Part shown: in pieces, positions 17,383-27,358 of the stretch | Layout of the letters: each line of letters opens with the position of its first letter | Position numbering within the stretch: the first letter of the stretch is position 1 | Origin: Streptococcus suis | GTDB taxonomy: Bacteria; Bacillota; Bacilli; Lactobacillales; Streptococcaceae | DNA length: 64,000 nucleotides | Reading direction: 5' to 3' | Assembly: GCF_902702775.1 (NCBI RefSeq) | Contig: NZ_LR738724.1 | Span: 1,550,001 to 1,614,000 of the forward strand | The notes under the pieces: model-generated | What the model saw: only the letters and a program-made list of their open reading frames with translations | What the model was told of the DNA's origin: nothing | The model's database searches: none | Position numbers and translations under genes: made by a program

Positions 17383-18426
17383 ATGAAAGCAGCTATTTAT
17401 GAAAAAGCCGGTAAGATGACCGTTGCAGAAATCGAAAAACCAAGCCTTCAAGCCAAGGATGATGTCATTATCAAGGTCGTTCGGGCCTGTGTCTGTGGGT
17501 CAGACCTTTGGGGCTACGGAGAAGACATTCACCATGACCATGGTGACACCAACTCTGGTCATGAAGCCATCGGTATCGTTGAAGAGGTAGGCGAAGACAT
17601 TACAACCCTTGTTCCTGGTGACTTTGTCATCGTTCCATTTACACACGGTTGCGGACACTGTGATGCCTGTCGTGCTGGCTTTGACGGTACTTGTGACAAC
17701 CATCCAGGCTACACCAACTGGGGCAACAACTACCAGTCTCAATACATTCGTTTCCACTACGGCAACTGGGCCTTGATCAAAATTCCTGGTCAGCCAAGCG
17801 ACTACTCGGAAGGCATGATTAAATCCCTTTTGACACTGGCAGATGTTATGCCAACAGGCTACCACGCTGCGCGTGTTGCAGATGTCAAACCTGGTGACAA
17901 GGTTGTTGTCATCGGTGATGGTGCAGTGGGTCAATGTGCCGTCATTGCTGCAAAAATGCGCGGAGCTTCTCAGATTATCATGATGAGTCGCCACGCAGAT
18001 CGCCAGCAAATGGCTTTGGAATCAGGGGCTACTGCCATCGTAGCAGAACGTGGCGAGGAAGGCATTGCCAAAGTCCGTGAAATCCTAGGTGGTGGAGCGG
18101 ATGCAGCCCTCGAATGTGTCGGAACAGAAGCCTCCATTGACCAAGCCCTCGGTGTTCTTCACAATGGTGGTCGTATCGGTTTTGTCGGTGTACCTCATTA
18201 CAATAACCACGCCCTTGGCTCAACCTTTGCTCAAAATATCATTATCGGTGGTGGCTCTGCTTCTGTCACAACCTATGATAAGGAAATTTTGCTCGATGCT
18301 GTTCTTAAAGGCGACATCAACCCAGGTCGAGTTTTCACCCAAACTTACAGCCTAGACAATATTGACCAAGCCTACAAAGACATGGCCAACCGCAAAACGA
18401 TTAAAGCCATGATTACGGTGGATTAA
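17383..18426 (+). CDS. Zinc-dependent alcohol dehydrogenase, MDR family
   Basis: A 347-residue NAD(P)-dependent medium-chain dehydrogenase. Catalytic zinc ligands are seen in CVCGSD and GHEAIG. The structural zinc site is the four-cysteine cluster GCGHCDACRAGFDGTC, and the Rossmann motif is GDGAVGQ. The start is set by the promoter: transcription should begin near 17337, so the upstream in-frame ATG at 17278 cannot be used. ATG at 17383 (MKAAIYEK) fits homologues; ATG at 17377 is an alternative, and neither has a strong ribosome site. The NmlR/AdhR-like promoter suggests induction by formaldehyde, methylglyoxal or similar carbonyls, so the enzyme may detoxify aldehydes. A terminator follows the stop. 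Confidence 0.9.
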   Translation: MKAAIYEKAGKMTVAEIEKPSLQAKDDVIIKVVRACVCGSDLWGYGEDIHHDHGDTNSGHEAIGIVEEVGEDITTLVPGDFVIVPFTHGCGHCDACRAGFDGTCDNHPGYTNWGNNYQSQYIRFHYGNWALIKIPGQPSDYSEGMIKSLLTLADVMPTGYHAARVADVKPGDKVVVIGDGAVGQCAVIAAKMRGASQIIMMSRHADRQQMALESGATAIVAERGEEGIAKVREILGGGADAALECVGTEASIDQALGVLHNGGRIGFVGVPHYNNHALGSTFAQNIIIGGGSASVTTYDKEILLDAVLKGDINPGRVFTQTYSLDNIDQAYKDMANRKTIKAMITVD

Positions 18427-18450
18427 TACTCTTCAAAAATCAAATAATAA

Positions 18451-18484
18451 ACCCCAGATAGTTTCGAAATTGTCTGGGGTTGTT
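18451..18484 (+). terminator. Terminator after the alcohol dehydrogenase
   Basis: ACCCCAGA (18451-18458) pairs with TCTGGGGT (18473-18480), followed by TGTTTT. Just before it, starting at the stop codon (18426), lies a lone ATACTCTTCAAAAATCAAA, which is one end of the BOX-like family without a partner. Confidence 0.85.
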
Positions 18485-18571
18485 TTATATGAGGAAATGT
18501 AAAAATGAAATCGCTCGTTCGTTACAAACCTTAAAATCTAAGACTTCAATGAGACGATTACCTACTCGTCT

Positions 18572-20164
18572 CTAACAATAATTATTCAGATTAATCACTT
18601 GTGTATATGAGGCTCTCATCTGCTCTGGTATATGGTGTTCGATGTTCAATACAGTACCAGGGTAATGCAGTAAAATAGCACTCAAAAGATCGGCATTGAC
18701 CACATCCAGACCCGATAAGGCTTCATCAACAAACAAAATCTCTTTCTCTTGTAACAAGGCACGTGCAACTTCAAGCCTACGTTGTTCACCATTTGACAAC
18801 TGAATCCCTTCCTTACCTAACAAGGTATCCAAGATTGCTAAGTCAGCAAATTTTTCTAAGCCTACTTGTCCTAAAACCTCCAACAAACGGCTGTCTTCCA
18901 TCGGAAAACCAAGTGTTAGATTAAACCGTAGGGTATCAGTAAAGACAAAAGAATTTTGGTCAATCACAGCAATATGCTCATAGACACTCTCTTCCTTATC
19001 CTCTCGACCAATCCGTACTGTACCATCTAAAGCAGGAATCTCTCCAAGCAAGGTTTTGAATAAGGTTGATTTCCCAGTTCCTGAGCCACCTGTCACCAGT
19101 ACCTTCTCCCCTTGCTGTATAAATAGATTGAGACCTTTTAACAAGACAGTAGAATCATAACCAATTGCTAGGTCTTTTGTCTCAATCTCCCCTTGCTTCA
19201 TCTTTTTAGTTGGTAGAGCTTTTTCATCACTTAAGCCATAAGCTTGGCTATTCAATTGAATCGCTTCAAGTAAAGGCAAAGCTCCTAGTATTTCGTTAAC
19301 ATAATAGATTGCTGAAATAAGTGGGGTCACAACTCGGTCAGAAGCCATACAAACCGAAAGTAAGACACCAAAGATCAGTTCCCCTGTACTAATCAGATAA
19401 ACTCCATAGAAAAATCCAACAAGTATCGAGAGATTATAGAGCAGACTGACAAAGAAGGAAGAAACTGCCTGCCTAAAATTCATACTAAAATAACTACTCT
19501 CCATAGTGGCTAAGAGCTCTCCATTTTTGGATAGAATATTTCCAATCGCTTTAAAGCGTACCAATAACCAACGCGATGAGAAACTTTCTTCCAGAGATAG
19601 AACGTAAGCTTGATTGTTGACTTGCCAAGTCGTGGTACCATTCTTAATCCATTTGGCCGTTATCTTAGGTACCAGTGTCGGCAAGATACCAAATCCAATA
19701 AATACCAAGCCTAGTTTCCAATTCTGTGACAGAACAAAAGTAAATGCAAGGGCACCTTGAGCAAGGCAGTAACAGAGTTGAATGCTGGCGGTTATGACTT
19801 TTTCTTGGATGAGCGGAACATCGGATAAGGATTTTGTCAGAAAACTTGTTGGGGCAAGATCCAATTGATCTTTTTGAAAGGAGGATTGTAAAATTGCTGT
19901 TCTCAGAAAGACACTCGTTTTTTGTAAAAATTTTCCTTTCAAAAAATTATAAGCCAACTGGGCTAACAATAAACCAACAAGTCCTAAGCCCCAAAAAACA
20001 ATCAAAGACACTACTGAAGCAAGATTTCCCTGCTCCATTTTAACTGATAACTCTCCCATCACGTAGGGAGATAATATGCCGTCAAAAGCAAAAAGAAAGG
20101 AGCTCAATAGACAGCCTAAAAATAAAAACTTAAACTTAGAAATCAGAGTGATGAGATGTTTCAT
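18572..20164 (-). CDS. ABC transporter with fused permease and ATPase
   Basis: A 530-residue half-transporter: membrane domain about 1-310 with several hydrophobic helices, ATPase domain about 330-530. Walker A is GGSGTGKST, the Q-loop is VIDQNSFVF, the signature is LSNGEQRR (a variant of LSGGQ), Walker B is EILFVDEALSGLD, and the switch His lies in IEHH. Only one such gene is present, so it should act as a homodimer or with a partner elsewhere. The start follows AGGAGG. The gene is divergent from the RRNPP-type regulator at 20378 and shares its control region, so it is probably that regulator's target. Export of a peptide, bacteriocin or toxic compound is possible; the substrate is not evident. 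Confidence 0.85.
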   Translation of the reverse strand: MKHLITLISKFKFLFLGCLLSSFLFAFDGILSPYVMGELSVKMEQGNLASVVSLIVFWGLGLVGLLLAQLAYNFLKGKFLQKTSVFLRTAILQSSFQKDQLDLAPTSFLTKSLSDVPLIQEKVITASIQLCYCLAQGALAFTFVLSQNWKLGLVFIGFGILPTLVPKITAKWIKNGTTTWQVNNQAYVLSLEESFSSRWLLVRFKAIGNILSKNGELLATMESSYFSMNFRQAVSSFFVSLLYNLSILVGFFYGVYLISTGELIFGVLLSVCMASDRVVTPLISAIYYVNEILGALPLLEAIQLNSQAYGLSDEKALPTKKMKQGEIETKDLAIGYDSTVLLKGLNLFIQQGEKVLVTGGSGTGKSTLFKTLLGEIPALDGTVRIGREDKEESVYEHIAVIDQNSFVFTDTLRFNLTLGFPMEDSRLLEVLGQVGLEKFADLAILDTLLGKEGIQLSNGEQRRLEVARALLQEKEILFVDEALSGLDVVNADLLSAILLHYPGTVLNIEHHIPEQMRASYTQVINLNNYC

Positions 20165-20261
20165 AAAGCCTCCTATTTGTCAGTCAAACGTATTTTTCAT
20201 ATCACCAATTTATTTCATTTATAGCATGATTTAATGGCAAAATCAACTTAAAATATGTTTT

Positions 20262-20280
20262 ATTGTAATTATTTTACAAT
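20262..20280. promoter_or_regulatory. Palindromic operator candidate in the divergent gap
   Basis: ATTGTAATTATTTTACAAT has 7-bp inverted arms (ATTGTAA/TTACAAT) around 5 bp. It lies about 100 bp from both the ABC-exporter start and the regulator start, a typical place for an operator serving both genes. Confidence 0.55.
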
Positions 20281-20313
20281 ATATTACTTAGATAGCTATT
20301 TTTATAAAAAAAC

Positions 20314-20342
20314 TTGCTGTAAAAGAATATTTCTTTTATAAT
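20314..20342 (+). promoter_or_regulatory. Promoter of the RRNPP-type regulator gene
   Basis: The -35 TTGCTG (20314-20319) and the perfect -10 TATAAT (20337-20342) have a 17-bp spacer. The start codon is 36 bp downstream, with AAAGGA between. Confidence 0.8.
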
Positions 20343-20377
20343 AAAACTAGAAGAAAATCAAAGGAAATAGAGTATTT

Positions 20378-21250
20378 ATGAATATGTTAGGTGAAAAATT
20401 TAGATTAAGACGAAAGGAACTCAAACTATCGCAGAAAACTCTCGCAGAAGGCATTTGTGAACAAAGCCAGATTAGTAAAATTGAGAGAGGGAGTTTCATG
20501 CCATCCGCTGAGCTTCTCTTCAAGCTATCCAAGCGTCTAGAAGTACCTCTAGATTACTTTTTTAATGAACAAGTCGAGGTCAAGTCTAATCTCTCTCATT
20601 TCAAACAATTATCATCAAAACTATTAGAAGATAGAAATTATGACAATTTAGAATATATCTATCGATTGGAAATGGAAAAAAAGAGTGTTTTATCTTTTGA
20701 AGATAAAATGTACCTCGAATGGAGTAAAGCCATCATTGACTTTTATAAATATGATTTAAAAGATCAAGCTATCTCACATTTGGAAAAAGCCCTTTCGAAA
20801 CTATCAACTACAACCCTTGTTTATCTTAAAATCCTCAACACTCTGTCTAATTTTTATTCTCTAGTCAAACGTGAAGAAGAGTATGAAAAAAATTACAAAC
20901 TTCTCAAAGAACTCTATCAAACCAAGGATCTGACAAACCAAGAATTTCTTTTCGGTTATATCCGAATCCGTTTCAACTACGCCCACTATTTACAGTCACA
21001 GAAAAAATATAGTGAAGCCATGCAAGAAGCACTTGAAATGATTGAATTCTGTAAATCTAAGCATACTAGCTATCAATTAGAACATTTTTTAATAATAGTC
21101 GGCAATGCTGGTGCATCATTTTTGGACAAGGAGCAGGTGAGGAACTACTACTTACAAGCAAGAGAATTATGCCGCATATACGATCATCCTCTTATGCTTA
21201 TGAAAATCGAACGTTTTCTCAGCAATCTTGAAAACTCTCAAGAAAAATAA
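20378..21250 (+). CDS. HTH-TPR regulator of the RRNPP (Rgg/PlcR/TprA-like) type
   Basis: A 290-residue transcription regulator. Residues 5-60 form a Cro/C1-type helix-turn-helix (RRKELKLSQKTLAEG, then QSQISKIERG). Residues 70-285 are all-helical with TPR-like repeats, the fold that binds short signalling peptides in RRNPP quorum-sensing regulators. The likely target is the divergent ABC exporter. No SHP- or Phr-like peptide gene could be found in the flanks: the only short frame in the gap (28 codons at about 20256) is AT-rich and has no signal. A second ATG six bases downstream (20384) is an alternative start. The class is clear; the ligand is unknown. Confidence 0.85.
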   Translation: MNMLGEKFRLRRKELKLSQKTLAEGICEQSQISKIERGSFMPSAELLFKLSKRLEVPLDYFFNEQVEVKSNLSHFKQLSSKLLEDRNYDNLEYIYRLEMEKKSVLSFEDKMYLEWSKAIIDFYKYDLKDQAISHLEKALSKLSTTTLVYLKILNTLSNFYSLVKREEEYEKNYKLLKELYQTKDLTNQEFLFGYIRIRFNYAHYLQSQKKYSEAMQEALEMIEFCKSKHTSYQLEHFLIIVGNAGASFLDKEQVRNYYLQARELCRIYDHPLMLMKIERFLSNLENSQEK

Positions 21251-21299
21251 CGCTACATTGCAAAACGTGGATAACAAAGATTAACGAAAAACCAGATAA

Positions 21300-21325
21300 T
21301 AAAAAAAACCAGGATTTCTCCCAGT
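21300..21325 (-). terminator. Terminator of the ybeY-smpB operon
   Basis: Read on the minus strand, ACTGGGA and TCCTGGT pair around GAAA, followed by a run of eight T. It begins directly after the smpB stop. Confidence 0.8.
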
Positions 21326-21326
21326 C

Positions 21327-21794
21327 TTAGCGACTATTGATAGCCTTTATAGTCCGTTTAATATCGCGGTCTTGCTCACGGCGTTTAATTGACTCCCGCT
21401 TATCGTAGTCGTGCTTCCCTTTGGCAAGCCCAATCAGGACCTTGGCAAAGCCGTCCTTGATATAGACTTTGAGGGGCACCAGGGTCATCCCTGTTCCCTT
21501 GACCTCATTGCCCAAGGACTCGATTTGCTTCTTCCGCAAGAGCAACTTGCGGGTCCGCGTTGGCTCCTGGTTCCAGATATTGCCCTCATCATAGGGAGCG
21601 ATATGGACATTGACCAACCAAGCCTCGCCCTGCTTGATTTGGGCAAAGCCATCCTTGAGGTTGATCCGCCCCGCACGAATAGACTTAATCTCCGTCCCCG
21701 TCAGGACCATCCCCGCCTCCACTGTATCGACAATGGTATAGTCGTGGCGGGCTTTTTTATTCTGTGCAATCACATTGTCCTCACCCTTGGCCAT
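21327..21794 (-). CDS. smpB: SsrA-binding protein SmpB
   Basis: A 155-residue RNA-binding protein that delivers tmRNA to stalled ribosomes for trans-translation. Typical SmpB features are visible: [20 protein letters not shown] near the N-terminus, [18 protein letters not shown], and the basic C-terminal tail [23 protein letters not shown]. The start ATG lies 2 bp after the rnr stop, with AGGAGATAG upstream, so the two are co-translated. The rnr-smpB pairing makes sense because RNase R degrades the faulty mRNAs released by trans-translation. It is the last gene of the long leftward operon. The tmRNA gene itself is not in this window. Confidence 0.97.
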   Translation of the reverse strand: MAKGEDNVIAQNKKARHDYTIVDTVEAGMVLTGTEIKSIRAGRINLKDGFAQIKQGEAWLVNVHIAPYDEGNIWNQEPTRTRKLLLRKKQIESLGNEVKGTGMTLVPLKVYIKDGFAKVLIGLAKGKHDYDKRESIKRREQDRDIKRTIKAINSR

Positions 21795-21796
21795 GC

Positions 21797-24166
21797 CTAT
21801 CTCCTTTTCTTCTTGTTCTTTTTAGCCACTTCTTTGTAAAATGGTTTCTTTTTCTTGTCTTTTTTACCACTTTTTGACTTGTGGTCTTTCCCAGACTTGT
21901 GACGTCCGCTATCGCGACCAGCAGCTTCTTGTTTGTGGTGCTTGCCCCGTCCTCGCCCTGACCGATCATCACGGTCACGGTTGGAGTGACTAGCCGTTCT
22001 CCGCTTAGCTTTCAAGGCCTTTTCGACAATATCCAGCTCGGACGGCACGTGGGCAAAATCGATTTCCCCTGTCATCTTGTCCGCACGCGTTAGCTTGATA
22101 CGGATTGGCTGACCGACACGGAAGACTCGCCCAGATTTCTCACCCTGCAAGGTCAGAGTACGCTCGTGGAATTGATAGTATTCGTTGAGGTTAGTGACAT
22201 GGATCAGGCCTTCAACCGTATTTGGCAACTCGACAAAGAGTCCAAACTTGACTACGCTAGACACGACACCATCAAACTCTTGCCCAACAAATTCTTGCAT
22301 GAACTCTGCCTTCTTCATGGCTTCGACTTCCCGCTCTGCCTCAATGGCACGGCGTTCTAAACTGGACGAAGACTTGGCAAGCTCAGGAATAACCTGTTCA
22401 AAATACTCTGCTTTTTCCGCAGGATTTTGACCATATTCCCGCACCATACGGTGAACCAGCAGGTCAGGATAGCGGCGGATAGGGCTGGTGAAGTGGGTGT
22501 AGAACTCCGCACCCAGTCCGTAGTGGCCGTGGTTGTGCTCCGAGTAGCGTGCCTGCTGCATGGAGCGAAGCAACATCATGTTGAGAACATCCGCATAGGG
22601 TTCATCCTTGACCCGCTCCATGAGGTCCTGAAGGGCGTCCTGGCTGATAGAGCTGGCCGTACCATAGACCGTCAGGCCAAAGCTGGTCGCATAGTCGATG
22701 AACTTCTGCAACTTGTCCGACTTAGGCTCCTCGTGAATCCGATAGATGAAAGGCAGGTCCAACTTGGCAAAATGCTCAGCAACGCACTCGTTGGCAGCCA
22801 GCATGAAGGACTCAATCATCCGCTCGGCAATGCCTCGCTGGCGCAGTTGAATATCGACTGGCAGACCATCCTTGTTGACGATGATTTTGGCTTCTGTCGT
22901 GTCAAAGTTAAGGGCTCCACGCTTGTACCGCATGGTTTCCAGCGTTTCATGGAGTTTGACCATGAGGTCCACACTTGGCACGATTGCCTTGTATTTGTCC
23001 AACTTTTCCTGATTACCCGCAATCATGTCATTGACATCAGAATAGGTCATGCGGAAGGTGGTTTTGATGACCGTCTGGCCAATCCAGTGCTTGACCACTT
23101 TGCCCTTGCGGTCAATTTCCATAATAGCCGACTGGGTCAGGCGATCCACATTTGGATTAAGGGAACAAATGCCATTTGACAGGCGTTCTGGTAGCATCGG
23201 CACCACACGGTCGGTAACATAGACAGAAGTCCCACGCTTGACAGCTTCCTGGTCCAAGGCAGAGCCTTCGGTCACATAGTAGCTGACATCAGCGATATGG
23301 ACACCCAGTTCCAGATTACCATTCTTGAGCTGCTTGATATGGACCGCATCATCCAAGTCCTTGGCATCCGCACCGTCAATGGTGAAGATGATTTCATCTC
23401 GCAGGTCCAAGCGGCCTTCAAAGTCATTCTCAGACGGACTTTCTGGCACTCGATTAGCCTCCGCCAAGACTTCATCAGGGAATTCCGACACGATGTCCAT
23501 GGATTCCAAAACTTCCAAGACATCGATCCCCACATCGTCCTTGTGGCCCACCACGTCCCGAATGGTCGCAATAAAGTGGTCCCGTTTCTTGTTTGGATAG
23601 GCTTCAATGTCGACTTTGAGGATTTCCGTTCCGGTCAATACCAGAGGTGACTTCTTGATGTAAATCTTCTGAGCGATTTTCTGGTTTTTAGACTTGATGT
23701 AGCCTGCATATTCTGGCTTATCTTCGTCAAAAACAATCAAGCCTACCGCAGTTTTCAGGCTATGTTCTAAAATATCAATGACTTCCGCTTCCGCAGCCGT
23801 TCCCTTGAGCCTGTCCGCCACTTTCTTGATCGCCACTTCCACTCGGTCGCCCTCGATGGCAAAATTAACATCGTCACGACTGACAAAGAGATCATCTTCC
23901 TCCTCGTCAATGGTCACAAAGCCAAAGCCTGATTTGTGGGCACGGAAAATGCCCTGCAAGGTCACCTTGTTCTTGGAGATTTTTGGAGCAGGAAGAGCAA
24001 TCCGTCCCGCATTGTCAAAGAAAAGTTGACGGCTCCCTTCCATACTAGAAACCAGCTTGACCAAGTCTGTAAAACCTTTTGCAGAACTGGCTCCAAACTG
24101 ATCTGCCAGCTGGTCCATTGTCACAGGACCAACTTCTTTAATATAGTTAATAATTTCGTTTTTCAT
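21797..24166 (-). CDS. rnr: Ribonuclease R
   Basis: A 789-residue 3'-5' exoribonuclease. Domains in order: N-terminal winged helix (about 1-65), cold-shock domains (about 70-220), the catalytic RNB domain (about 245-575, with [11 protein letters not shown] holding the metal-binding aspartates), the S1 domain (about 620-705) and a Lys/Arg-rich tail typical of RNase R. The frame opens at 24199, but ATG at 24166 (MKNEIINYI) after AAAGGTAAG is the likely start. It lies between secG and smpB, the standard arrangement in Firmicutes. Confidence 0.97.
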   Translation of the reverse strand: MKNEIINYIKEVGPVTMDQLADQFGASSAKGFTDLVKLVSSMEGSRQLFFDNAGRIALPAPKISKNKVTLQGIFRAHKSGFGFVTIDEEEDDLFVSRDDVNFAIEGDRVEVAIKKVADRLKGTAAEAEVIDILEHSLKTAVGLIVFDEDKPEYAGYIKSKNQKIAQKIYIKKSPLVLTGTEILKVDIEAYPNKKRDHFIATIRDVVGHKDDVGIDVLEVLESMDIVSEFPDEVLAEANRVPESPSENDFEGRLDLRDEIIFTIDGADAKDLDDAVHIKQLKNGNLELGVHIADVSYYVTEGSALDQEAVKRGTSVYVTDRVVPMLPERLSNGICSLNPNVDRLTQSAIMEIDRKGKVVKHWIGQTVIKTTFRMTYSDVNDMIAGNQEKLDKYKAIVPSVDLMVKLHETLETMRYKRGALNFDTTEAKIIVNKDGLPVDIQLRQRGIAERMIESFMLAANECVAEHFAKLDLPFIYRIHEEPKSDKLQKFIDYATSFGLTVYGTASSISQDALQDLMERVKDEPYADVLNMMLLRSMQQARYSEHNHGHYGLGAEFYTHFTSPIRRYPDLLVHRMVREYGQNPAEKAEYFEQVIPELAKSSSSLERRAIEAEREVEAMKKAEFMQEFVGQEFDGVVSSVVKFGLFVELPNTVEGLIHVTNLNEYYQFHERTLTLQGEKSGRVFRVGQPIRIKLTRADKMTGEIDFAHVPSELDIVEKALKAKRRTASHSNRDRDDRSGRGRGKHHKQEAAGRDSGRHKSGKDHKSKSGKKDKKKKPFYKEVAKKNKKKRR

Positions 24167-24216
24167 CTTACCTTTACTAAAAAAATAGACCAAGAACAAG
24201 TCCCAGTCTGATTTAT

Positions 24217-24450
24217 CTACTTACTTGAAATGATAACAAGTGCCAGCGCATCCAGCATCCAAAGAAAAACAAGAATAGCTGTAATGCGTTGCATCACCGC
24301 TTCAAAACCACGGGCCTTTGTACGTTCAAATAAGGCTCCACTAGAAGAGTCAAAGACGTTGCTAGACTGGTTTTTAGCCGGTTGAATAAAAATCACTACA
24401 ATCAAAATAACAGATAAAATCAACAGAATTGCTAATAATGCTTGATACAT
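24217..24450 (-). CDS. secG: Preprotein translocase subunit SecG
   Basis: A 77-residue inner-membrane protein of the SecYEG export channel. Two hydrophobic helices (about 3-22 and 52-74) flank a polar loop containing SSSGALFERTKARGFE, which matches the SecG loop (usually GLF-x-x). The length is typical. Co-directional with rpmG upstream and rnr downstream. Confidence 0.95.
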   Translation of the reverse strand: MYQALLAILLILSVILIVVIFIQPAKNQSSNVFDSSSGALFERTKARGFEAVMQRITAILVFLWMLDALALVIISSK

Positions 24451-24496
24451 ATTTTTTTCACTTTCTACAATAACTTATGACATTATACCATAAAAC

Positions 24497-24646
24497 CTAC
24501 TTAGTTTCAAGGTGGAGGGTTACTTTTCTCTCTTTTGGGCAGTATTTAAGGACTTCAATCTTATCTGGATGAGTCTTGGCGTTTTTGCTAGTCAAGTAGT
24601 TCTTACTACCACATTCTGAACATTGTAAATTGATTTTAACTCTCAC
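24497..24646 (-). CDS. rpmG: 50S ribosomal protein L33
   Basis: A 49-residue ribosomal protein starting at GTG ([20 protein letters not shown]). It keeps the first zinc-type pair CSEC, but the second pair is reduced to a single Cys (YCPKERK), so it sits between the C+ and C- forms. The GTG start shares one base with the TAG stop of the upstream efflux gene, which suggests coupled translation. The C-terminal KVTLHLETK is typical of L33. Confidence 0.95.
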   Translation of the reverse strand: MRVKINLQCSECGSKNYLTSKNAKTHPDKIEVLKYCPKERKVTLHLETK

Positions 24647-25851
24647 TAAACATCCCTTACTTTCAAATAGTTTCTAAAATTGGTCAAAGACCAGATAAGG
24701 TTAAAGAGGACAAGTCCGCTCGACAGATAGAAAACCCAGTCATAACCCATGTGAGCAGCCACCGCAGACCCCATCATGGGACCAACAACAGAACCTAGAT
24801 TATTAAAGAGTTGGTTGTAGGAAAATATCCTTGAAATCCCTTCTTTTGGAGTCAACTTGGTCAAAAGAGAATTGACCGAAGGCAACAATGCTCCTGTCCC
24901 AAAACCATACATGAATCGCAACAAACCAAGCTGGAAAGGATTTTCTGCAAAAACACAGAAAACATTAATCAACAGACTGTAAGTCAAAGCAATCAATAGA
25001 AGTCGATGGTTGCCAATACGATCACCAATTTTCCCTAAATAACCTGATGTCACTAGCGATGCCATACCAGGCAAGGAAATGATAAAGCCAGCTACAAAAA
25101 GGAGATTGTCTGTCTGTCCCAAATGCCGCACGTAGAGAGTCAATATAGGAACAACAGCCTGAGCAGCTGCAATAATAATCATAGAAGTCACAAAAAGCCC
25201 AACCAGCATCTGCCGATCTTTCACCTGCTCAAATACCTCTTTAACCGACATCTCTTCGCCTTTTTTGATTGGAACAAAATCCTCTCGAATATAGAAAACG
25301 GTCAGTAACACAACGATAGCATAAAGAAGTCCCACCAGCAAAAATACCGTATGTACGCCAAACATCTCTGCTAAGATACCACCTAGGGTCGGACCAATCA
25401 AATTACCCGCTACCGCACCTGTTGATAAGGTCCCCAGAGCATACCCCGTCTTATCCTTTGGAACCTGACTGGCAATCAAGGCAGTCGCATTGGGAATGTA
25501 CCCTGTAAATACCCCATTTAGGACACGTAAGGCAAGCAACCAAAAAACATTTGGTACAAAGGCCATACCACCCATAGTAAAAATCATCGCAAAAGCAGCC
25601 CGCACCATCATAGGCTTGCGACCGTAACGGTCCGCCAAACTCCCCCAAATAGGTGCCATCAAGGCTGCCGCAAGGGCATTAACAGATACCGCAAGTCCCG
25701 CATAATATTCTACCTGTCCAGGGCCCACCCCCAACTCTTCCACAAAAACCGAGATAAAAGGCATAACCAAGGTAAAACTCGTCCCTGTTAGGAAATTTCC
25801 CAACCAAGCCACCTTCAAATTCTGCTTCCAATAACTACTACCGTCGTCCAT
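24646..25851 (-). CDS. pmrA: MFS multidrug efflux transporter (PmrA-like)
   Basis: A 401-residue major facilitator with about 12 membrane helices. The conserved motif A is [14 protein letters not shown] after helix 2; [13 protein letters not shown] and [21 protein letters not shown] are as in the DHA1 family. The sequence is close in pattern to pneumococcal PmrA, linked to low-level fluoroquinolone efflux, and the gene order (coaE upstream, rpmG and secG downstream) is the same. It overlaps coaE by 14 bp. Substrate range is inferred from family. Confidence 0.88.
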   Translation of the reverse strand: MDDGSSYWKQNLKVAWLGNFLTGTSFTLVMPFISVFVEELGVGPGQVEYYAGLAVSVNALAAALMAPIWGSLADRYGRKPMMVRAAFAMIFTMGGMAFVPNVFWLLALRVLNGVFTGYIPNATALIASQVPKDKTGYALGTLSTGAVAGNLIGPTLGGILAEMFGVHTVFLLVGLLYAIVVLLTVFYIREDFVPIKKGEEMSVKEVFEQVKDRQMLVGLFVTSMIIIAAAQAVVPILTLYVRHLGQTDNLLFVAGFIISLPGMASLVTSGYLGKIGDRIGNHRLLLIALTYSLLINVFCVFAENPFQLGLLRFMYGFGTGALLPSVNSLLTKLTPKEGISRIFSYNQLFNNLGSVVGPMMGSAVAAHMGYDWVFYLSSGLVLFNLIWSLTNFRNYLKVRDV

Positions 25852-26440
25852 CCTTTAATTCCTCCAAAAGTTGCGCAACCTGTGTTGAGGTCGCCTCAAC
25901 CGCTCCGCTATTGTCAATCACCACCTGGGCTTGCGACCGTTTTTCCTCTAAAGAAAGCTGAGCAGCCAGACGATTTTCTGCATCTTGAACAGCTAAGCCA
26001 TTGCGTTTCATGAGCCGTTCCAACTGCTGCGCTCTATCGACATAAACTAGCCAGACTTCATTTACTTCCCCGCTATAATCAGCCTCGTAAAGCAAAGGAA
26101 TATCCATGAAAATTACATCTTCAGTCTGCTTGAGAGCATCCCTTCTGTCTAACAGCTCCTGCCTGATAATCTTGTCCTGCAAGACAGATAAACGAGCCCG
26201 CAGATTGCTATCCGCAAAAACAGCCTGCCCCAGCTTAGCCCTATCTAGACTGCCATCAGCTGACAGGATAGCTTCCCCAAACTCGGCAAGTAAGACCTGA
26301 TAGAGCTTTCCGCCTTTAGCCTGCAACTCATGCACGACCGCATCCGCATCGATGACTGGATAGCCCTGTTCTCGCAAAAAAGCTGTAACCGTTGATTTTC
26401 CAGAGGCGATACCGCCTGTTAAACCAATAACTTTAGCCAT
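25838..26440 (-). CDS. coaE: Dephospho-CoA kinase
   Basis: A 200-residue kinase for the last step of coenzyme A synthesis. The P-loop is [13 protein letters not shown] at residues 6-18, followed by [11 protein letters not shown] and the DIPLLYE motif typical of CoaE. Its start overlaps the mutM stop by 8 bp and its end overlaps the pmrA start, as in other streptococci. Confidence 0.96.
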   Translation of the reverse strand: MAKVIGLTGGIASGKSTVTAFLREQGYPVIDADAVVHELQAKGGKLYQVLLAEFGEAILSADGSLDRAKLGQAVFADSNLRARLSVLQDKIIRQELLDRRDALKQTEDVIFMDIPLLYEADYSGEVNEVWLVYVDRAQQLERLMKRNGLAVQDAENRLAAQLSLEEKRSQAQVVIDNSGAVEATSTQVAQLLEELKDGRR

Positions 26441-27260
26441 GTTTCACCTGACACTGAGGACAGAAATGCGTCCCTCGACCGCCCAGCTGGATTTTGACAA
26501 TCTCCGTCTGGCAACGGGGACAAGCCTGTCCTGTCTTTCCATAAACTTGTAAATAATCCTGCATAGTCCCGTCCATTCCCAAGGCATTTTTGTAGGTCCG
26601 AATGGTTGAACCACCTTTTTCAGTTCCTAGTTGAAGAACTTCTATGGTGGCTTGACGGAGGTCTGCCACCTGCTCAGCCGATAGCTGATTACTTGCTTGA
26701 GCAGGATGAACTTGTGCCTTGAACAAGACCTCATCAACATAAATATTGCCCAAACCAGCCACCAAAGACTGGTCCAAAAGATGCGACTTAATGGGCTTTT
26801 TCGACTTGGCCAACTTAGCAGCAAAGGCTTCCAAGTCAAAATCTTCCTCCGTCGGCTCAGGACCGATTTTTCGACTGAGAAAGTAGGCATCCACATCTGC
26901 CTTGCCCAGCAGTTCCATTGTGCCAAACTTGCGGACATCCTGATAAACCAAGGTCGAGCCATCTGAAAAAGTAAAAAAGGCATGGAAATGTTTGTTGGCA
27001 GGCACCTGGTCAGGAAAGAAATTGTACTTACCTTCCATCCGCAAGTGGGAAATGAGGACATGGTCTGTCAGGTAAATCAAGAGATACTTGCCACGACGAT
27101 CCACATCTAAAATCTCCTGACCAATCAAGTCCTGACAGAAGGCATCCACACCAGTCTTAATCATAGGAGCATAGGTCACCTTGACCCTTTCGATAACCTT
27201 TCCCTTGACCAACCGATTCAACCCACGACGAACCGTCTCAACCTCAGGCAATTCGGGCAT
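26433..27260 (-). CDS. mutM: Formamidopyrimidine-DNA glycosylase
   Basis: A 275-residue base-excision repair enzyme that removes oxidised purines such as 8-oxoguanine. After the start Met comes [13 protein letters not shown], with catalytic Pro2 and Glu3. The conserved lysine lies in RRGKYLL. The helix-two-turn-helix region contains [14 protein letters not shown]-terminal zinc finger has CPRC and CPQC pairs. It begins the mutM-coaE-pmrA part of the operon, after a repeat-filled gap downstream of era. Confidence 0.97.
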   Translation of the reverse strand: MPELPEVETVRRGLNRLVKGKVIERVKVTYAPMIKTGVDAFCQDLIGQEILDVDRRGKYLLIYLTDHVLISHLRMEGKYNFFPDQVPANKHFHAFFTFSDGSTLVYQDVRKFGTMELLGKADVDAYFLSRKIGPEPTEEDFDLEAFAAKLAKSKKPIKSHLLDQSLVAGLGNIYVDEVLFKAQVHPAQASNQLSAEQVADLRQATIEVLQLGTEKGGSTIRTYKNALGMDGTMQDYLQVYGKTGQACPRCQTEIVKIQLGGRGTHFCPQCQVKHG

Positions 27261-27282
27261 ACTAAGATACTAAGCCGTTAAG

Positions 27283-27358
27283 CGACTCAAAGAAAAATAG
27301 AAACCTGACCGACGGTGCTTCGACACCTAGGTCATGGTTATCTTTTTTCAAAGAGTCG
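27283..27358. repeat. 76-bp inverted-repeat element upstream of mutM
   Basis: The ends are imperfect inverted repeats of about 28 bp: CGACTCAAAGAAAAATAGAA on the left, and CGACTCTTTGAAAAAAGATA read from the other strand on the right. The transcript would fold into a long hairpin in the mutM leader. Confidence 0.6.

Noticed and set aside
20256..20342. A 28-codon frame as a quorum-sensing peptide for the RRNPP-type regulator
   Set aside because: It has no ribosome site or hydrophobic signal, overlaps the operator-like palindrome and the regulator promoter, and its composition is just that of AT-rich DNA.
22427..23179. A 250-codon + strand frame
   Set aside because: Antisense to the RNB domain of RNase R, without a promoter or ribosome site and with no recognisable protein features.
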